In this document: positions 55,064 through 64,000 of the stretch, piece after piece | How the letters are laid out: the number at the start of each line of letters is the position of its first letter | How positions within the stretch are numbered: the stretch's first letter is position 1 | Origin: Trichosporon coremiiforme | Taxonomy: Eukaryota; Basidiomycota; Tremellomycetes; Trichosporonales; Trichosporonaceae | Assembly (NCBI GenBank): GCA_039545355.1 | Contig: BCJJ01000024.1 | Coordinates: forward strand, 496,001-560,000 | Length of the DNA stretch: 64,000 nucleotides | Direction of reading: 5' to 3' | Program-made: the position numbers and the translations under genes | Notes under the pieces: generated by a model | Database searches by the model: none | What the model saw: the letters and a program-made list of their open reading frames with translations, nothing else | Told to the model about the DNA's origin: nothing

Positions 55064-55871
55064 AGCAGCACTTGCTTTTTGGACTCGTTCCGCGCATCGT
55101 ATGCGGTCGTAAGATGGTGCAAACCAGGTGATGAATGGGTGCGATAGGATGGTGACGGGTTAAGGACCCTGCTCATGCCGTGGTTGGTGGAGGGATCGGG
55201 GTGCCTGATCAGCTGCTTAGCCGGAGGTGCTCTGTGCTCCTTGCCCAGTATGCGATCTCGGAGGCTATCTCCCAAGTGGAGAGCAATGTTGGTCGTGCAG
55301 CACGACGAGAACTCCAAGCAAGTAAGTAGCTCACATTGTTGTGCAGGTAGATAGGCAACAGACGGCCTCGAGTTGGTTGCACTATACCTATTACGTTCGC
55401 TCGCTTGGCACCCCCGCGATCTCGCAGTGGGTTGTGCATCGTCTCTGCACTCCACACGGCTCTTATGGGACTGCACGGCAGGCAAGTACCCACCCAGCGG
55501 ATTGAGGACTCTGTAACGTGCCCAAGAGTGTGTGTGCTCCCGTGTTGGGCACTACTGTTCTTGACGGCGCTCACGGCTAGTATCATCGCAACACATGCAC
55601 TCATGGACTGCTTGACCGGCGGCTCCGAAGCTAGTACTCAGTAGTAGTTGTTCCATACGATCGTGTGTGCCGTCGGGCACGCATACGGCTGAGAAGGCGA
55701 TGCAAGCAGCTGTGGTGAGTTGCGCAATATCGGGTCGGTTAACAGCGTGCCAAGCCTCGATCGGCGGCTCTGAGCGGGGAGTGCGAAAATGCCACCGCCG
55801 ACGTCATCCAACACTGCCTGGCTATCTCTGTGCCTTCCATTCTCGTCGCATCACCATCCACCCTAAACACC
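55064..55871. other. Intergenic between tRNA-Gly and SH3 protein gene
   Basis: 808 bp with no supported gene apart from the Pol III terminator. It holds the promoter of the SH3 gene. Confidence 0.5.
55076..55080 (+). terminator. RNA polymerase III terminator (TTTTT)
   Basis: T5 run 13 bp after the tRNA-Gly discriminator base. Confidence 0.75.
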
Positions 55872-56709
55872 ATGTTCGCCAACCTGACGTACCAAGACAA
55901 GCAGGCGTTCTTCGCCCTGCTGGATGAGTACTTCGAGTCGCGCCCGCATCTGGCGCACTTGAGAGGAGAGTCGCCCCTGCCTTCCCCTGGTGGTCTGGCT
56001 CCGCCCAGCATCGACTCGAGCAGCAGGCCGCGAAGCTCGACTGCAAACTCGAGCTCCTCGGCTGCTGCGGCCGCACCGGCGCTTGGCGGACGTACCCTTC
56101 CTCCGCCCGTGCACGGCGACGCGACACCGCCCGTTCGCCACACCCCGTCGCCGTCTCAACCCGCAGCGTCATCGTACCACACCCCGGGCTCCGGACTTAC
56201 CAGCAGCAGCAGTCACCGCGCCGACGGCCTGATGGGCAGCGCCAAGTCGCTCGCCTCTACTGGATACAAGTTTGGCCGCTCGGGTGTCGGCAAGCTTGCG
56301 CAGAACCAGCACGTGTCGGGCGCGATGGGCAAGATTGGAGCCAGCAGCTTCAATGACAAGCTCGCCAAAGCGGGCGACACGCCGCGCAGCCGCACCGCTG
56401 GTGCGGACGCTGCGGTCGGAGGAGCCGTGGGTGGAGGTTACACTCCGCGCACGACGGGTCCGCCCCAGGCCCCGCCCAGCCGCGGAAGTGCCGCCAAGGG
56501 CAATCGCGCCCAGGCGCAGTACGACTATGACGGTGGAGACGCGACGGACCTCCCGGTCAAGGAGAACCAAATCGTCAACATCATCGCCAAGACGAGTGAA
56601 GACTGTGAGTAGCACAGTAGGTGTCGGAAGCTGACCTGCAGGGTGGACATGCGAGGACGACAGCGGAAGACAGGGTCTCGTGCCGGCGAACTATCTCAAG
56701 GAGCTCTAA
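55872..56709 (+). CDS. SH3-domain protein with disordered linker
   Basis: Exons 55872-56604 and 56642-56709 give 266 residues. The 37 nt intron splits the first Trp codon of the SH3 signature WW. An N-terminal helix (ANLTYQDKQAFFALLDEYFE) is followed by a Ser/Pro/Ala-rich linker and a middle block GLMGSAKSLASTGYKFGRSG with possible amphipathic character. A C-terminal SH3 domain at about 210-266 shows AQYDYDGGDATDLPVKENQI, DWWTCEDDSGRQGLVPANYL and KEL at the end. Such proteins bind PxxP ligands in actin patch, endocytosis or polarity complexes; yeast Lsb1/Pin3 has a similar size but an N-terminal rather than C-terminal SH3. Partner unknown. The start was chosen at ATG 55872 because no earlier ATG is in frame. 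Confidence 0.85.
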
Positions 56710-56861
56710 GGCTGCAACGGAGGGACGGCTGCAGAAAATACAGCGGCAATGGAACGATATATTTATGAAAGGGTTACACGGCTGTAAAGGATCTCTGTAA
56801 TGCATTCAGATCTAAAACACTAATAACTACTGCTACTGGTACCACAACACTGCACGGGAGT

Positions 56862-58457
56862 CTACTGCTGCTGTCCGAGGACGCGGACGGTACGGTCAAG
56901 GCCGGAGAGAACGATCTCGCTTCCGAGGTTGCCGAAGCGGGCGGCGGTGAGGATGCCGTTGTTGTCGTCGAACTTGAGGAGCTCGTCCCAGCTCTTGTTC
57001 GCGTAGACGCGCAGGTCGGTACCGGCGACGGAGAGGAACTGCGCGCTCGGGTCGAAGCGCACCTCATGCACCGAGTTCTCGCTCGGGAGGTTCCAGCTTG
57101 ACAGCACCTTGAGCTTGCGCAGGTCGAACACGCTGACCAGGCTGTCGGCGCTCGAGCCCGTCGCGAGGTAGTAGCCGTTCTCAGAGAAGGAGAGCGTCGT
57201 GATCTCCTTGCCGCCAGGAACTAGGAGCGAGCCGGCGAGAACGTTGTTCTGGCGAGCGTCCCAGACACGGATGTGGCCGTCCTTTGTTCCGAGACCGTGA
57301 AGGATGCCGTCAGGGTGGATGTCAAGAGACGTGTACGAGAACGAGCCCTCCTCTCCTCCGACGGGCTTGTACGTAGCAATCGTCTTGGCCGAAGCGATGT
57401 CGTGCATCGACCACGTGCTGTCGGTCGAACCAGTGGAAGCGTAGAGGCCAGAAGGGTGGATGGCGAGACCGGTGACATCGCCCTTGTGGGCAGAGATGTG
57501 GCCCTTGGCAGACCACGAACCGCCGTCCTCACCCCAAAAGCGCACAGTCTTGTCGGCAGCAGTCGAAACGGCCATGCGGTCGAGACCCTCCTGTTCCCGG
57601 AACGCGACGTGCGTGACAGGCTTGGTGTGGCCCTTGAGCGTAGCGATCGACTTCTCGTTCTCAACGTCGAACACCTGAACGACCTTGTCCATGCCTCCCG
57701 TCACAATCGTCTTGCCGTCCTTGCTGAGGTCGAGCGCGCTCACTCCCGGGGGCTTGGTGCCGTGCATCGAGCCGATCTGCTTCACCTGAACGTACGTCTT
57801 GACAGCCTCCGCGTTTGCGTAGCCCGGAGCCGGCTTGCGCTTCTTGCGGACCGACGACAGCGCAGCGTTCGTCTCCTCCAGCACCTGCTCAACCTCCTTC
57901 GGAAGCGCTCCGCTATCCATCTCCACGTCATCCTGCGCCGGGGCAGCCGCCGAGGCAGACGGCGCGAGGCCGACCGAAGCCTGGATCGAGGAGAGAGCCT
58001 CACGCGCCTCGTCGCGCTCCTTGATCAACCGCGCAATCACTCGCGTCGCAGCGTCTTCCCGGTAGAGCGCGTTGGCGAGCTCGGCACGCGAGTTCTGGAA
58101 CGCCTTCTTGATCTCCAGAGACTCAAGCATGATGGCGTCGTACTCGGACTGAAGAGCGGTCAGGAGCGCGGGGATCGAGTTTTGCGTTGACGGGCGAGGC
58201 GGCAGCGTCGAAGGCTTGGCCTTCACGTCGATCAGGTCCTCCTTCGTGAGCGGCTCTCCAGTAATCGGATCCGTTCCATTCTCGTCTGACGTTAGCCACG
58301 ACTGGCGCGATCTAGCTTACCGATATACCGCTCGATCAGCGCCTTCTCGTAAACAGTTCCCGAAGTCTTCGAAACAACGGGAGCCGTGGGCGGCGATCCG
58401 GAAACTGGGGTCAGTCGTGCGTCGGCAGGTGTGTTACTCACTGGCACAGAAGAACAT
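56862..58457 (-). CDS. PRP19: Pre-mRNA-processing factor 19 (U-box E3 ligase, WD40)
   Basis: Exons 58457-58442 (16 nt), 58404-58321 and 58285-56862, introns 37 and 35 nt, 507 residues. The U-box reads MFFCAISGSPPTAPVVS, YEKALIERYIDENGTDPITG and EPLTKEDLIDVKA; both introns cut it. A coiled coil follows (SEYDAIMLESLEIKKAF...LIKERDEAREALSS), then a WD40 propeller from about residue 210 to the end (GVSALDLSKDGKTIVTGGMD, VTGLAIHPSGLYASTGS, IRVWDARQNN). Prp19 is the core of the NTC complex that stabilises the activated spliceosome and acts as ubiquitin ligase. Length matches yeast Prp19. It is divergent from PRP2 with only 288 bp between start codons. Confidence 0.95.
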
Positions 58458-58745
58458 GATTCCCGTGCTTTTGAGAGCGGATGCGAAGGACCGGCTCTGC
58501 TAAGGATGGAGGCTGCTCGAGCTGTTGTTCAATACATCACGTCGCAAATGAAGTAACTTGTTACTGAACGGACGGAAGCAATTGTATCAGTGACACACGT
58601 CAGGATTTGCCGCCCGATCGATCTCGGTCACCAACATCTTCGCGTTCGGACCGCTCACCTGATAGTCGTTGTTTTCGTACCGATCCCGGCGACAGACGAC
58701 CAGCAAGTTGACGGAAGCTTGACCAGAAGTGCTCTGAGGATAGCC
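58458..58745. promoter_or_regulatory. Bidirectional promoter PRP19 / PRP2
   Basis: 288 bp between two outward-facing spliceosome genes; no ORF of its own apart from the open frame upstream of the PRP2 ATG, which has no domain content. No TATA box seen. Confidence 0.6.
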
Positions 58746-61700
58746 ATGGCGGACCTCAGGCAGTTCATCGGTGACAACCTCGTGCGGGTAAGTACAGCTC
58801 TCTCACCGCTGTCCTCGGAGCTGACATCGCAGCTACTCGGCTCTGCCGACAGCGCCGTCACCGATTTCGTACACTCAGCTGGTAAGCACAAGCAGATGAG
58901 GTCCAGAGCTGACAAGATAGCTCTCTCCGCCAAAACGCCTGGCGATCTCTACAACCAGCTGCTGGCTGCTGGTCTCTCCGAGTCTCCCGATACTCAGGCT
59001 TTCGCCACTCAAGTTCATGGCTTAGTCCCTCGAAAGACGAAGACGAAGAAGCCGAAGGTCGCGCCAACGGTCAACACCCAGAAGTTTACGTTCGTGACCG
59101 AGGATGAGGATCGGAGCTCGAAGAAGAAGAAGAGCAAAAGCAAGGACAAGGATCGCGACGTGGCTTCGCACAAGCTTGAACGTTCGTCCAGAAAGCGCGA
59201 CACCGAGGGGAACTGGGATTCTGATCCGGAGGACTTAGAATCGGAGCCACCAAAGCGTGCGCGATTTGAGTCGCCTGTCCGTGATGAGGAGCTCCTGGAA
59301 CCAGAGGAGACAGAGGAGGAGCGGCTGGAGAGGGAACGGTTGGAAGATCTGGCGGAGCGCGATGCGTTTGCAGAGCGCATGAAGAACAAGGATCAAGACC
59401 GGACGAAGAAGATCGTTCAAGATCGATCAAACGAGGGAACAGAGGAGGCTGCTCGTCGGCAGCTGTTCGCAGACGATGCGGATGCGCGGAGAGAGGTCAT
59501 GCCGGATCTGCGAGAGCGTTCGCGACAGTCATACCTGCAGAAGCGTGAAGAGCAACGCCTGGATCTCCTCAAGCTCGAAGTTGAGGACGAGAAAATCTTG
59601 TTCCGAGGACAAAAGCTGTCAAAGAGGGAAATTGAGGAACACGAGCGCAAGCTCGAGCTAATCAAGATCCTTGAGGAACGCAAAAAGATCGACGATGGGA
59701 CGGACGGCTATATGCTCCCTGAGGACTATATCACGGAGCAGGGACGCCTCGACTCGAAGAAGAAGAAGAACGCTCTCTATCAACGCTACGAGGAGAAGGA
59801 CAAGAACAAGGAAGCTTTCGCGACCGACGTGGACAGCTGGGAAGAGTCTCAGCGCTACCGAACGGACTTCATCACCGGAGCTTTGGACAAGGAAGTTGTC
59901 GACGAGAACGATGGGTACGACTACGTTTTCGATGAGAGCCAGGGCATCCAGTTCTTGCAGGAGGGCGGTTTGGACGGTACTCTGAACCCTGAGGCTGAGG
60001 CACTGCTGGCTCAGGTGGAAGAGGCAGAGAAGAAGCATCAGTCCATCCAGGACACGCGCAAATCGCTGCCGGTGTACGAGTTCCGTGACGAACTGCTGGA
60101 AGCTATTGCTGAGCACCAGGTGCTCATTGTTGTCGCCGAGACCGGTTCGGGCAAGACCACCCAGCTTCCCCAGTACTTGCACGAGGCTGGTTACACGGCC
60201 GGCGGAATGAAGGTGGGCTGCACGCAGCCGCGTCGTGTCGCTGCCATGTCCGTTGCCGCTCGTGTCGCTGAAGAGGTTGGCTGTCGACTGGGCCAAGAAG
60301 TCGGTTATTCCATCCGTTTCGAGGACATGACCAGCGACAAGACCGTCCTCAAATACATGACCGATGGAATGCTTCTTCGAGAGTTCTTGACGGATCCGGA
60401 GCTGTCGACATATTCGGCACTTGTTATCGACGAGGCGCACGAGCGAACCCTTTCCACGGATATCCTGTTCGGCCTCATCAAGGACATTGCCCGCTTCCGA
60501 CCTGAGCTGAAGCTCCTGATTTCTAGTGCTACTCTCAACGCCCAAAAGTTCAGTCAGTTCTTTGACGATGCTCCGATCTTCGACATTCCTGGTCGTCGAT
60601 TCCCTGTCGACATGTTCTACACTCAGCAGCCCGAGGCCAACTACATCCACGCCGCCGTCACGACCATCCTCCAGATTCACACAACGCAACCGAAGGGTGA
60701 CATCCTCTTGTTCCTGACGGGTCAAGATGAGATCGAAGCCTGTGAAGAGAATCTCAAGGAAACCATGTACGCCCTCGGCGACAAGGTGCCTGAGCTTATC
60801 ATTGCGCCCATCTACGCCAACCTCCCGAGTGAAATGCAGACGAAGATTTTCGAGCCGACACCGGAAGGCGCACGCAAGGTCGTCCTGGCCACCAACATCG
60901 CCGAGACATCCATCACGATTGACGGCGTCGTCTACGTCATCGATCCGGGCTTCGTCAAGCAGAACAATTACAACCCGAAGACGGGAATGTCGTCGCTCGT
61001 GGTCGAGCCCATCTCTCGTGCTTCTGCCAACCAGCGTGCGGGTCGTGCCGGACGCGTTGGACCTGGAAAAGCGTTCCGACTGTACACCAAGTGGGCGTAC
61101 AAGAATGAACTGCTCGAGGACACAATCCCAGAAATTCAGCGAACCAACCTCGGCATGGTCGTTCTCATGCTCAAGTCGCTCGGCATCAACGACATCCTCA
61201 ACTTCGAGTTCCTCGACAAACCGCCAGCGGAGACGATCATTCGCTCGTTTGAGATGCTGTACGCACTCGGAGCGCTCAACCACAAAGGTGAGCTGACTCG
61301 TCTTGGTCGTCGCATGGCCGAGTTCCCTGTGGACCCAATGCTCTCGAAGGCGATCATCAACAGTGAAAACTTCAAGTGCACGCACGAGGTCCTCATCATC
61401 ATCTCGATGCTGCAGGAGTCTGGATCGCTCCTGTACCGACCAAAGGACAAGCGTGTGCACGCCGACAAAGCGCACAAGAACTTCCAGAAGCCGGGCGGCG
61501 ACCACTTCACGCTGCTGAACATCTTCGAGCAGTGGGCTGAGGCGGGCTACGGACAGCAGTTCTGCTACGAGAACTTTGTTCAGTATAAGTCGCTGTGCCG
61601 TGTGCGCGACATTCGCGACCAGCTCGCGAGTTTGTGTGACCGTGTCGAGGTCGTAATCGAGAGCTGCCCGAACGATGTCATCCCCGTTCAAAAGGCGATC

Positions 61701-62024
61701 ACGGCCGGCTACTTTTACAACACGGCGCGTCTCGACAAGGGCGGCGGCTACAAGACGACCAAGAACAACCACACAGTCTACATGCACCCGTCCTCGGGTC
61801 TCATTGGCATGCAGCCCCCGCCGCGCTTCATCCTGTACTACGAGCTCGTCCTTACGAGCAAGGAGTACATGCGCCAGTGTATGCCGATCGAGGGAGAGTG
61901 GTTGTACGAGCTTGCGCCGCACTATTTCAACCGCGGCGACGTGCAGAAGATGATGGGAAGCGCGAGCAGCGTCAAGATGCCGAAGCAGATCAAACCGGCG
62001 CCAGGGCCGCAGGATGTGAAGTAG
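58746..62024 (+). CDS. PRP2: DEAH-box ATP-dependent RNA helicase Prp2/DHX16
   Basis: Exons 58746-58787, 58833-58881 and 58921-62024 give 1064 residues. Two introns of 45 and 39 nt (GTAAGT...CTGACATCGCAG and GTAAGC...CTGACAAGATAG) are multiples of three and free of stops. Without splicing the frame stays open, but spliced NLVRLLGSADSAVTDFVHSA then LSAKTPGDLYNQLLAAGL fits the family. Charged Lys/Glu-rich region to about residue 400. Helicase motifs: AETGSGKT 436-443, DEAH 534-537, SSAT, QRAGRAGR from 735; then winged-helix, HA2 and OB domains ending KQIKPAPGPQDVK. Prp2 releases SF3a/SF3b from the branch site before the first splicing step, a functional link to neighbouring SF3B5 and PRP19. Confidence 0.93.
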   Translation: MADLRQFIGDNLVRVSTALSPLSSELTSQLLGSADSAVTDFVHSAGKHKQMRSRADKIALSAKTPGDLYNQLLAAGLSESPDTQAFATQVHGLVPRKTKTKKPKVAPTVNTQKFTFVTEDEDRSSKKKKSKSKDKDRDVASHKLERSSRKRDTEGNWDSDPEDLESEPPKRARFESPVRDEELLEPEETEEERLERERLEDLAERDAFAERMKNKDQDRTKKIVQDRSNEGTEEAARRQLFADDADARREVMPDLRERSRQSYLQKREEQRLDLLKLEVEDEKILFRGQKLSKREIEEHERKLELIKILEERKKIDDGTDGYMLPEDYITEQGRLDSKKKKNALYQRYEEKDKNKEAFATDVDSWEESQRYRTDFITGALDKEVVDENDGYDYVFDESQGIQFLQEGGLDGTLNPEAEALLAQVEEAEKKHQSIQDTRKSLPVYEFRDELLEAIAEHQVLIVVAETGSGKTTQLPQYLHEAGYTAGGMKVGCTQPRRVAAMSVAARVAEEVGCRLGQEVGYSIRFEDMTSDKTVLKYMTDGMLLREFLTDPELSTYSALVIDEAHERTLSTDILFGLIKDIARFRPELKLLISSATLNAQKFSQFFDDAPIFDIPGRRFPVDMFYTQQPEANYIHAAVTTILQIHTTQPKGDILLFLTGQDEIEACEENLKETMYALGDKVPELIIAPIYANLPSEMQTKIFEPTPEGARKVVLATNIAETSITIDGVVYVIDPGFVKQNNYNPKTGMSSLVVEPISRASANQRAGRAGRVGPGKAFRLYTKWAYKNELLEDTIPEIQRTNLGMVVLMLKSLGINDILNFEFLDKPPAETIIRSFEMLYALGALNHKGELTRLGRRMAEFPVDPMLSKAIINSENFKCTHEVLIIISMLQESGSLLYRPKDKRVHADKAHKNFQKPGGDHFTLLNIFEQWAEAGYGQQFCYENFVQYKSLCRVRDIRDQLASLCDRVEVVIESCPNDVIPVQKAITAGYFYNTARLDKGGGYKTTKNNHTVYMHPSSGLIGMQPPPRFILYYELVLTSKEYMRQCMPIEGEWLYELAPHYFNRGDVQKMMGSASSVKMPKQIKPAPGPQDVK

Positions 62025-62202
62025 GTGTGGAAGGAAGGAGTTCAAAGCATAGAAACAAACAGTCTTGTATCACATTATCATTCTTTGGTAGCATCATTTG
62101 CCTCTGCATTACATCATGAAATCAGCAAACAAGACGCACGAGCAGCTGGAAAGTCTAGAAAATGCATACATGGGTGTCCTGGGTGTCCTAAGACAGGGAT
62201 AC

Positions 62203-64000
62203 TTATCCACGCTTCCTCTTCTTGCCGCCACCGGCACCACCGCCGTTCTCGAGGTGCGCCTTCTTGATAGCGTCCTGGCGCGCCTTCTCTCTCCGCTCCT
62301 CACGGATCTTCTCGGCCTTGCGCTCCTCACTCGCCTCAACCTTCTCGCGGTGTCCCTTCCTGCGCTCCTCCTGCTTCTCCTTTCGTCGCGCGACTTTATC
62401 CTTTTTGAGACTCTGGATCTGCTGCAGAAGAGCAACGGCCTTCTTCTCCTCGTCGCCCATGACAACAGCACGCGACTGGAGATACGTCGGCTTCTTCTGC
62501 GCGTTCATGACCTTGGGCTTGGACGCGTACGGCAGGTCGGCCTGGAGCTTGCGCGGAATCTTGAGCGCGTTGAAGCGGCGCGTGCTGCGCTCGACCGTGC
62601 GGTAGGCCGAGTTCGGGTCGAGCGGCGTGTCAACACCCTCCTCGCGGCGGATCTGTCCAGTGAGGCGCATACCCTTCCAGCCCTGCTTGTCCGCGAGAAG
62701 GAGCGACGTGACGGGGTTGTAGAGCTTCTTCGGCTCGATGCTGTACCACGCGCGCAGGAAGACAATGTCGCTCATCAGGATCTTGTCTTCGAACGTAGCA
62801 CGGTACGAGCCCTCAGGCTTAGCAAGCGCCTTCTTGATCTGACCGCGAACACCGGAGACAGTGCGGATGTTTGCGCCCTCGAACTTGGCAACCTCGAGTG
62901 CGCTGTTGAACATGTCTTTGATGAACGCAGTGTTCTTGAAGATCTTGTACGGCGTACCCGTGAGCTTGAGCTTCTTGACAATCTTGGTGCTGCGGTCGAC
63001 GTCGAGTACAACACCAGTCGCGGACACGCGGAAGCCGGGTGCCTCGTTGGTGAGGCTGTTGAAGGCGGCGAGACCGGTGTTCGGTGCCGAGACAGGGCCG
63101 TAGAAGGTCGCGAAACAGTGCATATGCTCAGGGGTGTACTTGAGCATGCGGTTTCGGATACTGTGGTCGTCGAGGTGGTAGATGGGCATAGACTGGAAGC
63201 GGCGCCATCCGAGAGAGAAGATGAGCGGGTCGTTGGTCTTGAGCGTTTTCGTGAACCAACGGTGACGCTTGATACGCACAGTGACGTATCCGAAACGCTC
63301 CTCCTCGGCGAGCAGACCACCGACGATGATCGGGAACTTCGGATCGAAGTTCTCGACGAGCTCGCATGGCACGTTGTCGATCTCGAGACGCACGTACATG
63401 CCCGATCGGTAACCCTCAATCTGGGCACGCGCGTCGATGTCCATGCCCTCAAACTCAGACTCGTTGAGCGCGCGCTGGCGAGCCATCTCAGCCTTCTGCT
63501 GGTCGTAGAAGTCCATGCCGCTCTCCTCGTCCTCATCATCGTACTGCTCGTCGAACTTGGCGGCAAGCGCCTTCTTCTTACGAGCCATGGCCTCCTCACG
63601 AGCACTGATGTGGTCAACCTGTCCGGATCCGTCAGGCTTCATGCCGACGTAAGGAACGTTTTCTCCGTCTCCGTCCTCATCGTCGCCCTCTCCGCCCTCA
63701 AGGTCCTCGAAGTCGTCACCTTCTTCCTCATACGGCAGGCCCTCAGCAGTCTCCTCGCCCATCGCTCCAGAGATGAACATTTTCTGCAGTCCGTCGAGGA
63801 CAGACTCGTCGTTCCAGCGCTCCTCCAGAGCCTTGACATCGACAGGCTCCTTGATCGCGTCTCCCTCATCTCCGGCGTTGTCGCCACCCTGGACTCGGAG
63901 GAAGCCGTCGTTCGACATCGCCATGACTGAGGACTCGGCATCGGCGGATGAAGGTCGGGTCTTGCCAGCAGCAATCTCCTCGGGCGACAGCTCGTCTCCG
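62203..64000 (-). CDS. BMS1: Ribosome biogenesis GTPase Bms1, C-terminal part (5' end outside window)
   Basis: The frame is open from the right window edge to a stop at 62203-62205, about 598 residues. It has an acidic stretch (EEEGDDFEDLEGGEGDDEDG), then the Bms1/Tsr1 C-terminal region: MYVRLEIDNVPCELVENFD, IIVGGLLAEEERFGYVTVRI, KRHRWFTKTLKTNDPLIFSL, GWRRFQSMPIYHLDDHSIRN, GTPYKIFKNTAFIKDMFNS and EGSYRATFEDKILMSDIVFL. The end is a Lys/Arg-rich coiled coil (RRKEKQEERRKGHREK) finishing GGKKRKRG. Bms1 recruits Rcl1 to the SSU processome in the nucleolus for 18S rRNA maturation. The N-terminal GTPase domain lies beyond the window. It converges with PRP2 across 178 bp. Confidence 0.94.
   Translation of the reverse strand, partial: GDELSPEEIAAGKTRPSSADAESSVMAMSNDGFLRVQGGDNAGDEGDAIKEPVDVKALEERWNDESVLDGLQKMFISGAMGEETAEGLPYEEEGDDFEDLEGGEGDDEDGDGENVPYVGMKPDGSGQVDHISAREEAMARKKKALAAKFDEQYDDEDEESGMDFYDQQKAEMARQRALNESEFEGMDIDARAQIEGYRSGMYVRLEIDNVPCELVENFDPKFPIIVGGLLAEEERFGYVTVRIKRHRWFTKTLKTNDPLIFSLGWRRFQSMPIYHLDDHSIRNRMLKYTPEHMHCFATFYGPVSAPNTGLAAFNSLTNEAPGFRVSATGVVLDVDRSTKIVKKLKLTGTPYKIFKNTAFIKDMFNSALEVAKFEGANIRTVSGVRGQIKKALAKPEGSYRATFEDKILMSDIVFLRAWYSIEPKKLYNPVTSLLLADKQGWKGMRLTGQIRREEGVDTPLDPNSAYRTVERSTRRFNALKIPRKLQADLPYASKPKVMNAQKKPTYLQSRAVVMGDEEKKAVALLQQIQSLKKDKVARRKEKQEERRKGHREKVEASEERKAEKIREERREKARQDAIKKAHLENGGGAGGGKKRKRG

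Noticed and set aside
59658..62045. 795-codon antisense frame across PRP2
   Set aside because: Codon-bias shadow of an unmistakable DEAH helicase.
62098..63930. 610-codon plus-strand frame across BMS1
   Set aside because: Codon-bias shadow; the minus strand has the conserved Bms1 C-terminal region.
1..64000. CRISPR arrays, bacterial operons, transposons or viral sequences
   Set aside because: No spaced direct repeats, transposase, reverse transcriptase or terminal repeats were seen; the gene content and introns are eukaryotic nuclear.

Overview
This 64 kb window looks like nuclear DNA of a basidiomycete yeast, most likely Tremellomycetes and plausibly Trichosporonales. It is GC-rich, nearly every gene has spliceosomal introns, many of them only 33-60 nt long, and a CTGAC/CTAAC branch motif usually lies within about 15 nt of the acceptor AG. 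The gene set is fungal: OXA1, PKA catalytic subunit, Zn2Cys6 regulator, Axl2-like cadherin protein, PRP19, PRP2 and BMS1. Exon joins were worked out by hand from GT...AG sites, phase and family similarity. Every model given as an intact complete gene has a length divisible by three.

Layout. 0-5.6 kb: the end of a triple-bromodomain protein, then NDUFS7 and OXA1 head to head. 5.6-17 kb: a 3.8 kb gene-free stretch, an Axl2-like membrane protein whose TAG stop is followed by an open in-frame extension, an Ara2-like aldo/keto reductase, an Mtc2-like protein and REX4. 17.3-28.9 kb: a 1369-residue Gly/Thr repeat protein, a 5.5 kb gene-free stretch and the PKA catalytic subunit. 29.4 kb: an intron-containing tRNA-Gln. 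30.2-42.0 kb: aldehyde dehydrogenase, Zn2Cys6 regulator, amino-acid/GABA-type permease and copper amine oxidase lie side by side, which reads as a candidate amine-utilisation cluster. 42.4-43.5 kb: an unrecognised gene that is readable only with frame changes. 43.8-48.0 kb: a second Gly/Thr/His repeat giant of 1393 residues carrying about 15 copies of one motif. 51-64 kb: a B12D/MLRQ small mitochondrial protein, a two-part beta-hydroxyacid dehydrogenase, SF3B5, a decayed LamG-domain gene, an intron-containing tRNA-Gly, an SH3 protein, PRP19 and PRP2 head to head, and the C-terminal part of BMS1.

The genes alternate strand almost perfectly, so most neighbours share either a divergent promoter or a convergent 3' end. 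Three functional themes stand out: mitochondrial inner-membrane biogenesis (NDUFS7/OXA1, B12D), spliceosome (SF3B5, PRP19, PRP2 within 8.5 kb) and amine/aldehyde metabolism (30-42 kb). No transposon, rRNA gene or CRISPR array was recognised.
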